Below, in pieces: positions 12,592-24,396 of a stretch of 64,000 nucleotides of DNA. Under the pieces are notes generated by a model. It was given only the letters and a program-made list of their open reading frames with translations. It was not told the origin of the DNA and made no database searches. The translations under genes and the position numbers were made by a program. This DNA is from Pomphorhynchus laevis (lineage: Eukaryota; Acanthocephala; Palaeacanthocephala; Echinorhynchida; Pomphorhynchidae): positions 141,641 through 205,640 of the forward strand of contig WNNJ02003537.1 of NCBI GenBank assembly GCA_012934845.2. Direction: 5' to 3'. How positions within the stretch are numbered: position 1 is the first letter of the stretch; the number at the start of each line of letters is the position of its first letter.

Positions 12592-14280
12592 TAGTCTATA
12601 TATGAATTGATATAAACTGTATGTTTCATATAAAAATCTTTGTTTGATGAATTATTTTTTTTAATTTTGAGAAAACTAAATCTTATTATGAAAAACTAAA
12701 ACTTATTCAATCCGCTTTTATTTTGTCAAATATTCAAAGTTCTAAAATTCAAAAATTCTAATGTCAAATTATTCAAATTTATAAATTAGAATTTTCGTCA
12801 GAATTTATATTTTAGAATATAAAATATAAATTTAAAATTTATGCTTTTAAGCAATTTAAACCTCTTTTCTATTTAAATCTGTTCAATACCAGGGCAAATA
12901 ATCATAATCAGCGTATTGGGACTTTTTCCTAACTTCCTTCTTCATTGAGATTCGATTTTATCGTCTAAAAAATAAATGGCAGCGAGCTTTGTGGGTATTT
13001 TAAAGCGATATAAACTTTAAATTAACAAAACATCTGATCACGATGCATTGAGTAATCCTGCTTTATAAAATATAACATTTATTGTAAAACGCATTTTTCA
13101 GATAAAATGCGTTTTCCTGATGTGAAGATGAAGCTGCTGGCGTCATTTGAAGTTACGCCAAAATTTTAATGTTTCAAATTACGCAAATAATGAATACATA
13201 ATGAATTACGCCATCAATTTGTTTCTTTTGAACTTTAGAACTTAAATTAGTTACTTTATATATGTAGTTTGGTCTGATTTGAAAATTATTTTGTGAATTA
13301 AATTAAAAATAATTTAAAATACAATAATTTGAAAATTATTTTATTGTTTTAAATAAAAAATATTACAAACGTAAAATTATTGTTTCAGCGATAAGAGTCA
13401 ATAAATCATTTTTCTATTTTTCATATTTTGACATCAGGAACATCTTTAATAGTCAAAAATAACGAGAATTAGAGAACAATTAAATTTTGAAGTAAACAAT
13501 TAGTTTACTTCAAATAAGTAGCGCGTATCTTATCGCCATTATCAGTACATCCATAACAATCAAATTTTACAATCAAATGCTTTTCCAATAGGTAGCGGCT
13601 AATTTCCCATGTCTTTGTTGAGTTTCGGAAATCGAGTATTTAAGCTATAATATGTCGACTCACATATGATAGAACTAATTTGATAATATGATGATTTGAT
13701 CAACGATATATTATATCAATTATTATTTTACACAGACAAAAATAATATTTTGATATTATTATTAATATTTTATATATTTTGATATTTTTATATCAAAATA
13801 AAACGAAAAACTATTGGTTCAATGAATGATCGACAAGGTTAAAGAATATGGATGAACTGTGCATTCTGTAGCTTTTGAAAATATACTATATTATCAATCT
13901 TAAATTTATTTTTTCGTTTATATTTTACTAATTTTAATTTTGATTAATGGAATCTGCAAAGTCAACTAATTTATTACTAAAAATTTGGTATAATTTTACA
14001 ATTATATGACAAGAGACTCTGTACTTGAATTAAAATGGTCGTCTTCGTCAATTATAATATACAATGGGCACTTCTAGTCACCAGTGTTTGTCCAGAATAA
14101 ATGGCGAAATCCTTGCACTACCAAACTCAAATAGAGAAAACGCTTGATGATGTTTGATGCTGTATTGAAATGCATATTTTCTTTCTGAGTACGTTACATG
14201 GACAAGTGCACACAACGATTTTGATTCCAGCATCAATGAACAAACTGACAAGAAACCACTTTATTTATGTGATTCATTTT
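12592..14280. other. Intergenic region after PARP2
   Basis: AT-rich DNA without recognisable genes or RNAs. I see no repeats of note before the PLE tail copies beginning near 14284. Confidence 0.5.
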
Positions 14281-14283
14281 TTC

Positions 14284-14845
14284 TTTTTTGAGTTAATTTC
14301 TGAAGATACTAGTAGTTACTAGCGAAATATCAAAATAATTTTTGTTGTCGTTCAACTTTACCTGATTGTTCCTGAATATTTTAAAATTTATTTATTTCAT
14401 TAAATAAATAAATTCCTGATAGTTCCTGAAAAAAAAATAAAAAAATAAGTATTCTATTAATTCTATTTTATCAATTTGTTGACTTTCAATTATACATGAT
14501 CGTTCCTGAATATTTAAAATGCAGGTCAGGATGAATATATTTCTAAAATATTTAGTTGCTGAAATGTGTAGCGTTCAACTGTGGAATTCAATAATTTTCA
14601 ATTCTCAATTTCCAATTACATAACGTCAGCAAATATGTTTCGATTACTTTATTCTTTTAAACAGATCAGATAAACGAGTCTACATATTTTATAATATATT
14701 TTTAATTATTAATATTTATTAATATTTCATTCTTTTGTATTTTTTCATTTATGTGTTTCCAATTTCTGAAGATGCTAGTAGTTACTAGCGAAATATCAAA
14801 ATAATTTAGTTGACTTACAATTTTATACCTGATCGTTCTTGAATT
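14284..14845 (+). repeat. Serial copies of the PLE 3' tail
   Basis: The motif GAAGATACTAGTAGTTACTA followed by GCGAAATATCAAAATAAT starts at about 14297 and recurs at about 14769. A following motif, ACCTGATYGTTCYTGAAT, occurs at about 14362, 14495 and 14828, with a shorter one near 14415. This is a tandem-like pile of PLE 3' ends next to the RT fragment. Confidence 0.6.
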
Positions 14846-14849
14846 TAAA

Positions 14850-15365
14850 TTTCTGTATTAATATTTATGTATTTAATATCTGTATTCAAATTTAAATACA
14901 GATAAAGGATGGATATATGACTAAAGCCAATATCTTTACATATTGTTGCAATTCTTAAAATTTCATTATTTAATGTATTATATTTTATATTATATGGTAT
15001 GCATGAATGCTCATGCAAAAATATGTTTCTTGTAAATTTAAATATGTCATCTTTACGATATAAATTAATAGTTGTTTTAGTTAATGTTAATTTAATGTTC
15101 ATATCTAGATATACACCTTTATCATTAATATTGGTTTTGTTAAGAATAACGCTTTCTGGATAAATTTGTTCGAATATTGAATAAAACTTGTAAGAGTTAA
15201 ATACACATATATCATCAATATATCGAAACATATATTTCATTTATTTATATAGTTTAGATTAAGTTTTTTCACAGTTATGAACAAATCCATAATATATAAA
15301 GCTTAAAAAGTCAGCTTTAATTGGACTACTATTACCTCCGATCGAAAAATTTTATATTTTTCCAA
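14850..15365 (-). mobile_element. Penelope-like element fragment, RT catalytic region
   Basis: The - strand encodes KYMFRYIDDICVFNSYKFYS (RT motif with YIDD), [20 protein letters not shown] and [20 protein letters not shown]. Preceding sequence resembles GGNSSPI.ADF. Ends abruptly against a CR1-like LINE at about 15366. Confidence 0.8.
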
Positions 15366-15389
15366 ATATAGATGTCCCTACTACTATTT

Positions 15390-17008
15390 CATCATCGCAC
15401 TGTCTCACCTCCCGGATTTCTTTTATCTTCTCCCTGTATCACCTGACGAAGTCTCACCTGTCATCATATCCTTGTCCAACAACACAACCTTCTTATTCCT
15501 TGCCTACCCCCATACTTAAATCCATATGCTCATCGATTTTCCCTTTCCTTACTATCTTGTTCAACTCGTCCATCCGCAGTCGTATATTCCCTTCACACTA
15601 GAAATTCGCCATCGTTTGACCACTCTTTATGAAACAATCGCTCGACCGCTATCTTCCCTCTAGATATCGCTCCATTTCACTCCTCCCTACTCATTCTGAG
15701 CTCTTAGAACGCCTCATCTTAATAGAGAACAAAAGTTTCTCTCTTCATCCAATATGTACCTTCCTGTCCAATCCGCTTTAAGCTCTAATAACTACAAAGA
15801 AATAGCATGTATGAAAGTTTAAAACGACCTACTCAATTCTCGTGACAAGGCCATAGATAGTGCCCTCATCTTCCTCGACCTCTCTACCGCCTTCGACATC
15901 GTCGATCATTTTATCCTCCTTTCTCGTCTTCGTTATGATTACGGCTTTTATTCCTCCTCCGTAGCACGGCTTGCCTAATATACATCCGACCGTTCCCTTT
16001 CACGCCTGTTCTAATTCATCATCATTTCCTCATATCCCTATTTTCTGCAGGGTCGTACAAGGTTCAGTCCTTGGGTTTCTGATTTTCTCTCTTCTGCTCG
16101 ACGATCTCTCTCCGTTTATTAAACCTTACTCTTTTACCGTCATGCAAAACGCAGATGATATCATCATCTATGCTCATGCACCCGTTCATCGCATGCACGA
16201 TATCGCAATTTATGCTTCCAACTGTCTTTATTCTGTATACAAACGTCTCTTCCATCTTCATCTCGTTCTAAACCCCGACAACTTTGAAATAATGTGGATC
16301 CTCCCCCTCAACATAGCATATCTCCTGCCCCTGTATCTTTTGCCTCATCAATCATCCCCATAGTCCACAATCTCACTTTCTTAGGATTCCATTTCGATGA
16401 TCACATTTCCCTTAAACCCTTCGTCCGTGACAAGTTCCGCTCGTCTAACTCAATTCTCCGTGACATCCGCCGTATCCGCCCCCTTATCGACTTCCGTTCT
16501 TATATGTCTCTTCTTTCATCGCGTCTTTTCCATAAAATCGATTACTACCTCAGCCTTTCGCCAATTCTCCAAAATTCATCATCCTACAACTACAACGCAT
16601 CAACAACTCCGCCGTTCAAGTGCTCCTACGTTTCCGTCGCTTCGATCACGCATCCACATATCTTGCCCAACTCTCCTGGCCCAGCATCCACATATGCATA
16701 CAACTCCGCCTTCTCGTAACTTTTCGTCTCATCGCTGTCGGCTCCCCATCGTTCATCAACCTTCATATTTTAGACGACACTCATTCCACCTCTCTATCAC
16801 TGCGTTCCCGTCATTCCCTTGTATTCTACGTTCCCAATTACTCTAACAATTACGGTCTCCGATCCTTTCTCGTCGCCGTTCCTCTCGCCTGGAATCAGCT
16901 CCCTCTCGACGTTTGCCGCGCTCTCTCCTTTATCACATTCAAATACCTCCTTCGCTCCCATCTCGACAGATGATTTAGATTTTGTTTTTCTTTTTCGTGG
17001 TCATGTTT
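15390..17008 (+). mobile_element. CR1-like LINE, RT domain and 3' part
   Basis: Seen on the + strand: ALIFLDLSTAFDIVDHFILL (RT finger/palm), VVQGSVLGFLIFSLLLDDLS, a degraded Y-ADD box (MQNADDIIIYAHAP), then SSNSILRDIRRIRPLIDFRS and the C-terminal FLVAVPLAWNQLPLDV with ALSFITFKYLLRSHL. The order and wording match CR1/L2-type ORF2. Shifts between frames show decay. The 3' end is cut at about 17008 by a PLE fragment; related 3' ends lie at 28640-29250 and 60690-61275. Confidence 0.78.
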
Positions 17009-17425
17009 TGTTAGATACGCGTTATAGTTATTATAACATATATATGTATATCCTTTTCCGAATATAAGATTAATTTATTTTTCTAGTGCTTCAAGGATGT
17101 TCTCTCTAAAATCAGCCAATTCCTCATTAGATTAAAAGACCAGTTATCCCTATCCATCTTCTTTCACAATCCATCAAAATCGTAGGTAGTGACCTTGAAG
17201 GTCACCGGAGGATTAATTTTACTAACGCTTCATTTATATCTGCTAAATCTAGATTTGTGTAAAGCGTACTAAAATCGTACGTGTTTATATTCTGAAAATT
17301 TATTCCTTTTGTCTGTTCTAAAAATTCTTTTGTAGAATTAATACTGAAATAGTGTTTTATACCAGTATTAATTTTGATTAATTTACAATATTTCTTAAAG
17401 TGTGCTTTAATTATTAAGTCATAAA
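17009..17425 (-). mobile_element. PLE fragments interrupted by a short LINE piece
   Basis: 17009-17070 and 17205-17425 match the PLE RT region ([40 protein letters not shown]) read on the - strand. Between them, about 17090-17200 encodes RLKDQLSL, related to RLKDQLPKYNLVLNS of the I-like LINE at 19480. Confidence 0.65.
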
Positions 17426-20020
17426 AATGTGTGCAAAAGTGAATGCTAAAACGATGTCGGAGCTTCAAAGCTCAACAACTTTTGATGATTTTACAGCGGA
17501 ATATGGAAGAAATGAACGATCTGGATCAAATGTTTCGTCTACTGGAGACAATTCTAACCAGGTTTGTGAAGTTTCTTGTTTATTAAATGCAGATAAGGGG
17601 CTGCTACCCCCGATTCCAAAATTAGCTAACCTGTGCATAATCAATTCAACAAAATCAATAGAGAAACACAATCTCTTCTCAACTTTTTTGCGAAAGTTTG
17701 TATCAATTCATCCAAACAGGGTGCTGTTCAATTCAGTGAAGATTTTGGACAATACTGTAAGAGTTTCCTTCACGAATGACTCTTTATTAAAGAAATACAA
17801 AGATTATTTTGACAAGCACCTTTTGGACTCTGGTTCCATAACGTTGAAACCCTTCAGTGCTCAGTTAAAATATCTAATTTTCCATTGTTTCTAACAAAAG
17901 AAGATTTGATAACCCTGAAAAAATTGTATGACCTCCACTCAATGAGGCAAGTCCTAGGTAAGGGGGCGACCCCCTCCCAGTGGCTTTTGCAAATACAGAT
18001 CTTGATTCCGGTCTGCTTCTTTCTAAATCGTCAGCGAATCCTTTCCTAGGTTTTAACTCAGGATTCACTCTAATTGACGAAGACCGACTCACATTCACCC
18101 ACTGTAACAAGTGTCACGCCTTGGGCCACTGGTGCTCTACATGCTGCAAGGCCTTGGTATGCGGTGTTTGTGGTGCTGGGGATTGTCAGTATGCTTTAAA
18201 AGGGGAAATATGTCAGGCATCCCCCTCTTGCGCTAATTGTGGAGGGGAACATTTGGTCTAATCAAGGAGCTGCAGAAGATTTAAAGAATATAAACAAATG
18301 TTTGTCAAGCCTAGAATCCCGATCAAATATACCTCTGCAGCTGGTCCACCAGTTGACCGGATGTCAAACGCTAACATCATTCAACTTCTTGATAACCAGA
18401 AACAAGCTATTTTATTGCAATTTCAAACAATGATTAGACCTCTGCTATCCTTATTTGTAGGGATAACAGCTGCCCCCTTACCTAACGAGCTACTCCCTTG
18501 ACACTCTAAGAAGATGGGGCTTCGGCCAAAACGGTCCCACCCCCAAAGGTGGGGAAGATGATCAAGGAAAAATGGCCACACTGGGAAATGAAGATATTGT
18601 CCAGGGGCCTCCGGCCCCGGATGGGGATAGTGGCAAGGGAGGCAACCCTCTTGCACCTAGTTCTGTCTAGGTTGGCTGCCCCCGTCCAACTGATCTGCCA
18701 CAATGGTGAGTAAACCTGAGCCTTTTTCACTGAATATTCTTAAGTGGAATTCGGGAGGTGCTTCTGCCCTTAGACTTTTATCTGCTAGAGACGCAGATGT
18801 TATAGTTCTTCATGAGACGTGGTATATCTGTCTCTTCCAGGACTTTACTCGATTTATCCCAAAGCAAATTTGTTCCCGCTATACTCCGTACATAACCCCA
18901 CGTCACTCCTCTTCATACCATGGACTCTTGACTCTAGTTAAGTGCCCTTTGAGGTCCTCCCTCTTGTTAAATTAGTCTTGTCCAGCCCTGTCTTGTTTGG
19001 TAGTTTCACTCGTTAAGAACGGTAAACGCCTCAGTCTAGCCAACGTCTACATTCGTCCAGAAGAGATTCACAAAAACCGTGACCTCCTGGATGGTATTAT
19101 CGATAGCGGCTATGACATGGTGCTAGGTGACTTCAACGACAGAACTGGTCGTTGGATAGACGCAGCACTTCGCTGAGCCAGAAACGGCTATCTTATTCAT
19201 AAACCACCGTCCCCCACCTTTCATTACACTTCAACGAATTCACTCCTCGACTTATTACTGCTCTACGAGAGGTGATTGTTAAAACCCTTCTAAACGGAGC
19301 AGTCGCGACAGCATCTATCCACATCTCATGATCTAATTCGCTGGCGGATAGAAGAGGGTACTCTGCTCCGGAGAAGATTCCACTTTGACCCGATCAGAGT
19401 GGAATTTTTCCAGGCAGCTATTCAACGCTTCCCCTGAATTGCAAAGACGTAGTCTCGTACATCAGCCGCTTCTCTTTAAGATTAAAAGACCAGTTGCCCA
19501 AGTACAACCTTGTTCTAAACTCCGCTAAATCGCAGGTGGTTGTCTTTCATGGCTCCCCTGCGACCAAGAAAAAACTTTAGAGACTAGCACTCTCTGCGCT
19601 CCTCCATATTTGCCTCTGAACCACTCCCTTCCTTGACAAGTCGAGTAAAATACCTGGGGTTTACCGTTTCGGTGAACTGGTTGGCAAAAGTTAACCTGGA
19701 TAGACTCAAACGTATCCTGAAGAGAGCTAGGTGGACTCTGAAACGGGCCCAGCATCTGTCGTTGAATGGGAAAACCCAGAAGCGCCTTTGGGGTACCTGG
19801 GCTACCTCGTGATTAGTCTTCTCAAGAGGACGTCCCCCAGAGCATAGGCTAAGGTTTCTTAAGCTCCTTGTCTCTTGTTTACCCAACATCGTCCGCAGCG
19901 ATTGAATTCTTTAGGGGGTGAAATACCTCGGGGTGGTTCAATCTGAAGGCGGCGTGCTGGATTGGTTTGGGGTATCAGATCCCCATAGATTTGAGGCCAT
20001 AATAGGAAGAAGTCAAATAA
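17426..20020 (+). mobile_element. I/Jockey-like LINE: zinc-knuckle ORF1, APE endonuclease, RT remnants
   Basis: ORF1 begins at about 17427 and continues in fragments to 18261, ending in a Cys-rich zinc-knuckle array (CNKCHALGHWCSTCCK, CGVCGAGDC, CANCGGEH). From 18703 an APE-type endonuclease starts (LNILKWNSGGASALRLLSAR, ADVIVLHETW) and continues with LANVYIRPEE and MVLGDFNDRTGRW. RT sequence survives only at its 3' end (RLKDQLPKYNLVLNSAKSQV, NLDRLKRILKRARW) because the stretch around 19260-19470 is collapsed. Not functional. Confidence 0.75.
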
Positions 20021-20099
20021 GTTGATGACTTATTTTTTCTGTTGACTGACTGACTGTTTCTTTTTTGACGGACTTACTTGTTCAACGACACTTCCATTT

Positions 20100-20200
20100 A
20101 TGTATTTTTATTAAGTCTTCTTATTATACTTTAAGTATTTTATTCATATAAGCAGATAGTGGTTTTATTTTATTCATATAAGCAGAAAGTGTGACAGTAA
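20100..20200 (-). repeat. Two small PLE scraps
   Basis: TTTATTCATATAAGCAGA occurs twice and matches the PLE segment at 40115-40145. It joins the I-like LINE to the CR1-like piece that follows. Confidence 0.5.
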
Positions 20201-21690
20201 ATAATGCCTTAATTTGTGCAATCAATCTGCGAAGATTAGAATTACTGACTGACAAATAGCGCTTGGCTTTGCATGGAGTGTATTTCAAAATATCATGAAA
20301 TAGAGACTCCGCCCAATTAGAACGTGGGAGATTAAAATCTCTTAAGAGAATAAAATGTGAATAGAGGCATACTGGTTGTAAATTGGATTTTATGAGTTCA
20401 CAATATTTTCACAATATGGATTGAGAACGATACAAAATACCAATATATTCATGTTTGATATGAAATTTGAGACTTTCAAAGGAACCATTAGGGTCGCTTA
20501 CTTTAAAAACGTCATAAATCAAAAAATTATTTCGAACATAAGCGGCAACCTCTCCATACGTTTACCTGATTTCCTATCGCTTCGAAGTATGCTATACCCC
20601 GGAATATCAACAGGAACATCAACAATATATTGATGGATCCACAATTCAGTGACACAGAATACATCGTATGTGTGTGACAGAAAATAATGCTTTAACTCTA
20701 CTATTTGTGCAATCAAACTGCGAAGATTAGAACAACCGACTGACAAATAGCGCGTGGCTTTGCATGGAGAGTATTTCGAAGCATTACAATATATGCTACT
20801 AAATGAGATTAAACGCCTCAATGATATACCTATACCAACTTTATTGCATAATGGTTGCGGTAAATTGTTATCCGCACTACTTTCTCGACTGTGATAGTTT
20901 ATACTTAAGCGCTGGTGAATTGTCAACAATAAAAGAAGTCAGTAAGTTCCAACGAACAACTGGGCGCCACCTGACATTCTGAAAATTTCGTATACAAAGA
21001 TTAGTTTCACCTTTAGATAGACGACTTCGTAATTCACTGTTTGCTTCTCTTAACTTCAACCGCTCTTCTGGAGATAAATCGAGGAGTATTCGATACGAAA
21101 GGCCTTTCAGACGATAACCTCGCATTAATAAAAACTTGCATGTTGTGAAGAAGATAGTGTAAGTTCCAATAATCAAGTCTTATCAGTTGACTTTTTACCA
21201 AGACGAAATAATTTCCGACTTCCAGACAATAAGCTTACTCTTCATCGCCGTTCAGCAAGAGCTGAGAAAAAACATCACGTAAATTAGATATGTCATCATC
21301 CACACGGCCCTGATAATTTTCAGCATTTGATTGAGGAATACCACTGAATAACAAATTATAGGAACGGTCAGATCTAAGACGATTATAATTGAGAGGTCTA
21401 CAATCTAAGGAAGCGTTCTGAGATTTCGTATTTATAAGTATGCATCGATCATTGTCTCAAGTTGGAGTTTGGCCTATTAAAAAACGCACCTAGATTTAAT
21501 ATACAGCAATAAAGATCGGGTATTGTCGTTTTTTCAAGTGTTTAAGATTGGCAATCATCAACACCATCAAATTCATTATTACAACGTGAGAGCGTAGGTG
21601 CAACTGTATCTAAGCAGACACAAGCGGGCGCATCCAATTTCGCAGACAAATCATAAGACTTGTCGTTTTGGATAGGGGTCGCCATTACTG
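20200..21690 (-). mobile_element. CR1-like LINE, ORF1 and start of endonuclease
   Basis: On the - strand, 21400-21180 encodes SYNLLFSGIPQSNAENYQG, an RRM-type ORF1 motif; 21136-20880 gives RGYRLKG and LRSRLSKGETNLCIRNFQN; 20800-20530 gives the endonuclease start with NLRSLIAQIVELKHYFL, YDVFCVTELWI and IPGYSILRSDRKSGK. 20200-20290 is a partial second copy of about 20675-20770. Incomplete and interrupted. Confidence 0.68.
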
Positions 21691-21699
21691 GTTAAATCA

Positions 21700-22010
21700 C
21701 ATTCTTTGATATAGATGCACTGTTTGGCCAATCCTTTGATAGTAATGCTAATTGAGCAGTCGTTCGAAAACCACATTGGGCTATCTCGGAATTAGTCTTC
21801 TTTTCGAGAGGACGTCCGCCAGAGCAAAGACTAAGGTTTCTCAAGCTCCTCATCTCACGATTGTCGATTATAGTCCGCCTCAATTTGACTCTTCGGGGGG
21901 AGGGTGAAAGACTCCGTATGGTTCAGTCGGAAAGCAGCGTGTTGGATTGGCTGTAGGGCTCAGATTCCGCTGGACCTGAGGCAGTAACAATATCGAGAAT
22001 ACTGAATGTT
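21700..22010 (+). repeat. Second copy of the I-like LINE 3' end
   Basis: Matches 19790-19990: GAGGACGTCC.CCAGAGCA, then AAGGTTTCT.AAGCTCCT and a gap-rich match to GTGTTGGATTGG. The two copies have diverged and differ by small indels. Confidence 0.65.
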
Positions 22011-23830
22011 TTGATTTAGTTTTTGTCATGACTTGAACTGTTGTTTTTCTTCTGTCGCTATTTTAGTTATTTAGTGGTTGTAAGGTATTTATTTAAGAAA
22101 TTCCTTATTATTTATTAATTATTGGATAGTGTGGCATTACTACTGCGATCACATTATTGGTTGTTTTTATTTTGTCGCCTAGAAGTAAGTCATTTCGCTC
22201 ATACCTGCGTACATTATTAAATTGTGTTACTATCGTCGATTTACTATAGCCTCTCTTATATATATATCGACTAGTGAGCCCAAGACGACAATTTGATGGC
22301 ACTTTATGGGCATTAAAGTCCATAGCGAGCGTAAAACATTTACTTTTAAATAATATATTTTTTGCTGTAGTATTAATCGCTTTTGATTTGACAGTAGATT
22401 TGAATGAATGAGAAAGCAATCCACATGTTGCAAAATTCAGTACTATTTACCATGATCTTATTATATTAAACGTTTTTATTCACAATGTCCAAATTGCTTT
22501 GGAGAGCGGTAGCATTATAATGATTACGATTTCCTCCTAAACCTTTAGGTTTCCTGCGTGCATAACACAATTCGAAGATAAACAGTTTGTGATGAATATT
22601 GCTTAATAAATCGATGTATTCTTTCTTTACAGTTAAACAGATTTATCAGCGACGACAACATCCTCATTCAATTCGCTATGCCATGGTTATTGCTCAGAGC
22701 ATTCCCGGCTCTCCCTCACTGACATAAGCTAAACCATATCATTTAATTTTCAAAATCTGCAGTCCGTTTTATTCATTTTACAATTTTTGTTGCAAATCAT
22801 TACTATTTTATTTACAACTCCGAGAAGAAAGAACCGAATGCAGGAATGACAAAAGGCAAATCTAAGTAATATTTTTGTAAATAATTATCGGATCTGGATC
22901 AAAGGAAAGAAGAAATTATTTTTGATATTTCGCTAACTTCTGATAGCATCTACGGATGTAATTTTCTGAAAATGCTAACAGAAGTTAGCGAAATATCAAA
23001 AATAATTTCTTCTTTCCTTTGATCCAGCTCCAATAATTATTTATCAATAATGGATCATTATCAACTATTTAAAATATAATATCTTTGTAATTAAAATTGT
23101 TTAATCCAAAATATTAACTGTTTTAGAACGCAAGGACTCAGCGCTAATACAGAACAAGAAATAGTGAATTCTAGTTGAAAATATGAAATATTTTACTTTC
23201 AATGAAAATGTGTATTTATTGTTAGACAACGTTTTATTTTAATAATAAAATGATTTTCGCAACGACCAACACTATCGGTGTTGTTTAACTTTTTAACTTA
23301 AGCATGCTGTCATTTACAGTAAAGTGTGAGATAATCAAACATTAAATAACTCGGACTATCATGAATTTCGTATTTCAAATTATCGATGAAATGAATAAAC
23401 AACATAGACCTATGTTAAGTATACCACATCAAATTCCTAAATTTAATGAACCTTTAAACTAATTCTGATTTCAAATTAAAAAACGCGTAAAATAAGAAAC
23501 AGCTAATAATAAGTCCATATTATATGCTAGCCATCTATATTAGGCTAGCCAAAAAGAATAAATGTTACAAAGTCAAATATAAATGTTCACGTAATTGTTT
23601 CAGTGCACTATGCATAAATGATTTCGAAAATGTTTTATTAAGTAGCAATTGATGATTTATTCTGTCAAATGCCTTGCTCAACACCTACATTGGAACGACA
23701 TATCCAATAGTGCTGAATTATGACAAGATGAAAAAAATATTGTTTGATTATTTTAGATTGAGCTCCATTAAGACTTAGCGTCTTGCTTTAGTTCAGTGAT
23801 AGTAGTTCTATATGTTCAGAAAAATATACA
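22011..23830. other. Transposon-rich spacer
   Basis: Holds the foldback copy at 22879-23064. A - strand open stretch at 22108-22419 contains MDFNAHKVPSNCRLG, weakly like the DFNAH box of LINE endonucleases. Nothing else is recognisable. Confidence 0.4.
22879..23064. repeat. Foldback element, family copy 2
   Basis: Arms contain GATCTGGATCAAAGGAAAG and TTGATATTTCGCTAACTTCT with the reverse complement on the right, around a central stretch of about 25 bases. Same family as 11889-12111, including the flank ATCAATAATGGATCATTATC. Confidence 0.82.
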
Positions 23831-24180
23831 GTTACAAGCTGAGCTTGGACATGTATGTTGCGTATATGAATAAAGAGTAACCACCACCTTCATGAGAACG
23901 TATTTCATGGAAATAAAAATATCCTGCAATATTAATGCTTTCTGGATCACTTAACCATGTATCAGTTAGCATGATAATGCCTGAATTGGTTGAGTAAGTA
24001 ACATTAAGAATTTCATAGTGTTTACTCGTTGGCCCCTCTGACATTAGTGCATAACATTGTGTGATATGACAAAGATATGCGCTCAATTGCACTTCAAAAA
24101 GTTGGGCACAACTTGGGGCCGTCAATATATTCATGCGCCTTTTTTCTATTCTTTTTAGTCAGATATTTAGTGAATTGTGC
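23770..24180 (-). mobile_element. LINE endonuclease fragment
   Basis: Encodes IIMLTDTWLSDPESINIAGY then EIRSHEGGGYSLFIYATY, matching the LTETWL...I..Y...R...GGG..I pattern of APE endonucleases in CR1/Jockey LINEs. It lies beside the hAT element; whether LINE sequence resumes on the far side is not clear. Confidence 0.6.
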
Positions 24181-24388
24181 GTTGAAGGACTAGTGACTTT
24201 TACATCCAAAGTTATTTCTAACTTGTTTCATATGAATAACGAATTGTTTATCAAGCTGTTCAATTGAAATACGTCAACGCTTTATTCTTAAATTACGTTT
24301 TTTGTTGAGCACAAGATAGATCTGGCTGAATGCACACTAAATTGAGTTTTATTGTTTCGCAAACATCTGACGTTATTCAGTATGTGAT

Positions 24389-24396
24389 GGTGTAGA
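24389..24396. repeat. Target-site duplication, left copy
   Basis: GGTGTAGA, identical to 26648-26655 at the other end of the hAT element. Confidence 0.8.

Noticed and set aside
19525-19889. Two overlapping minus-strand ORFs of 76 and 101 codons
   Set aside because: Antisense shadows of the I-like LINE 3' end; no domain recognised.
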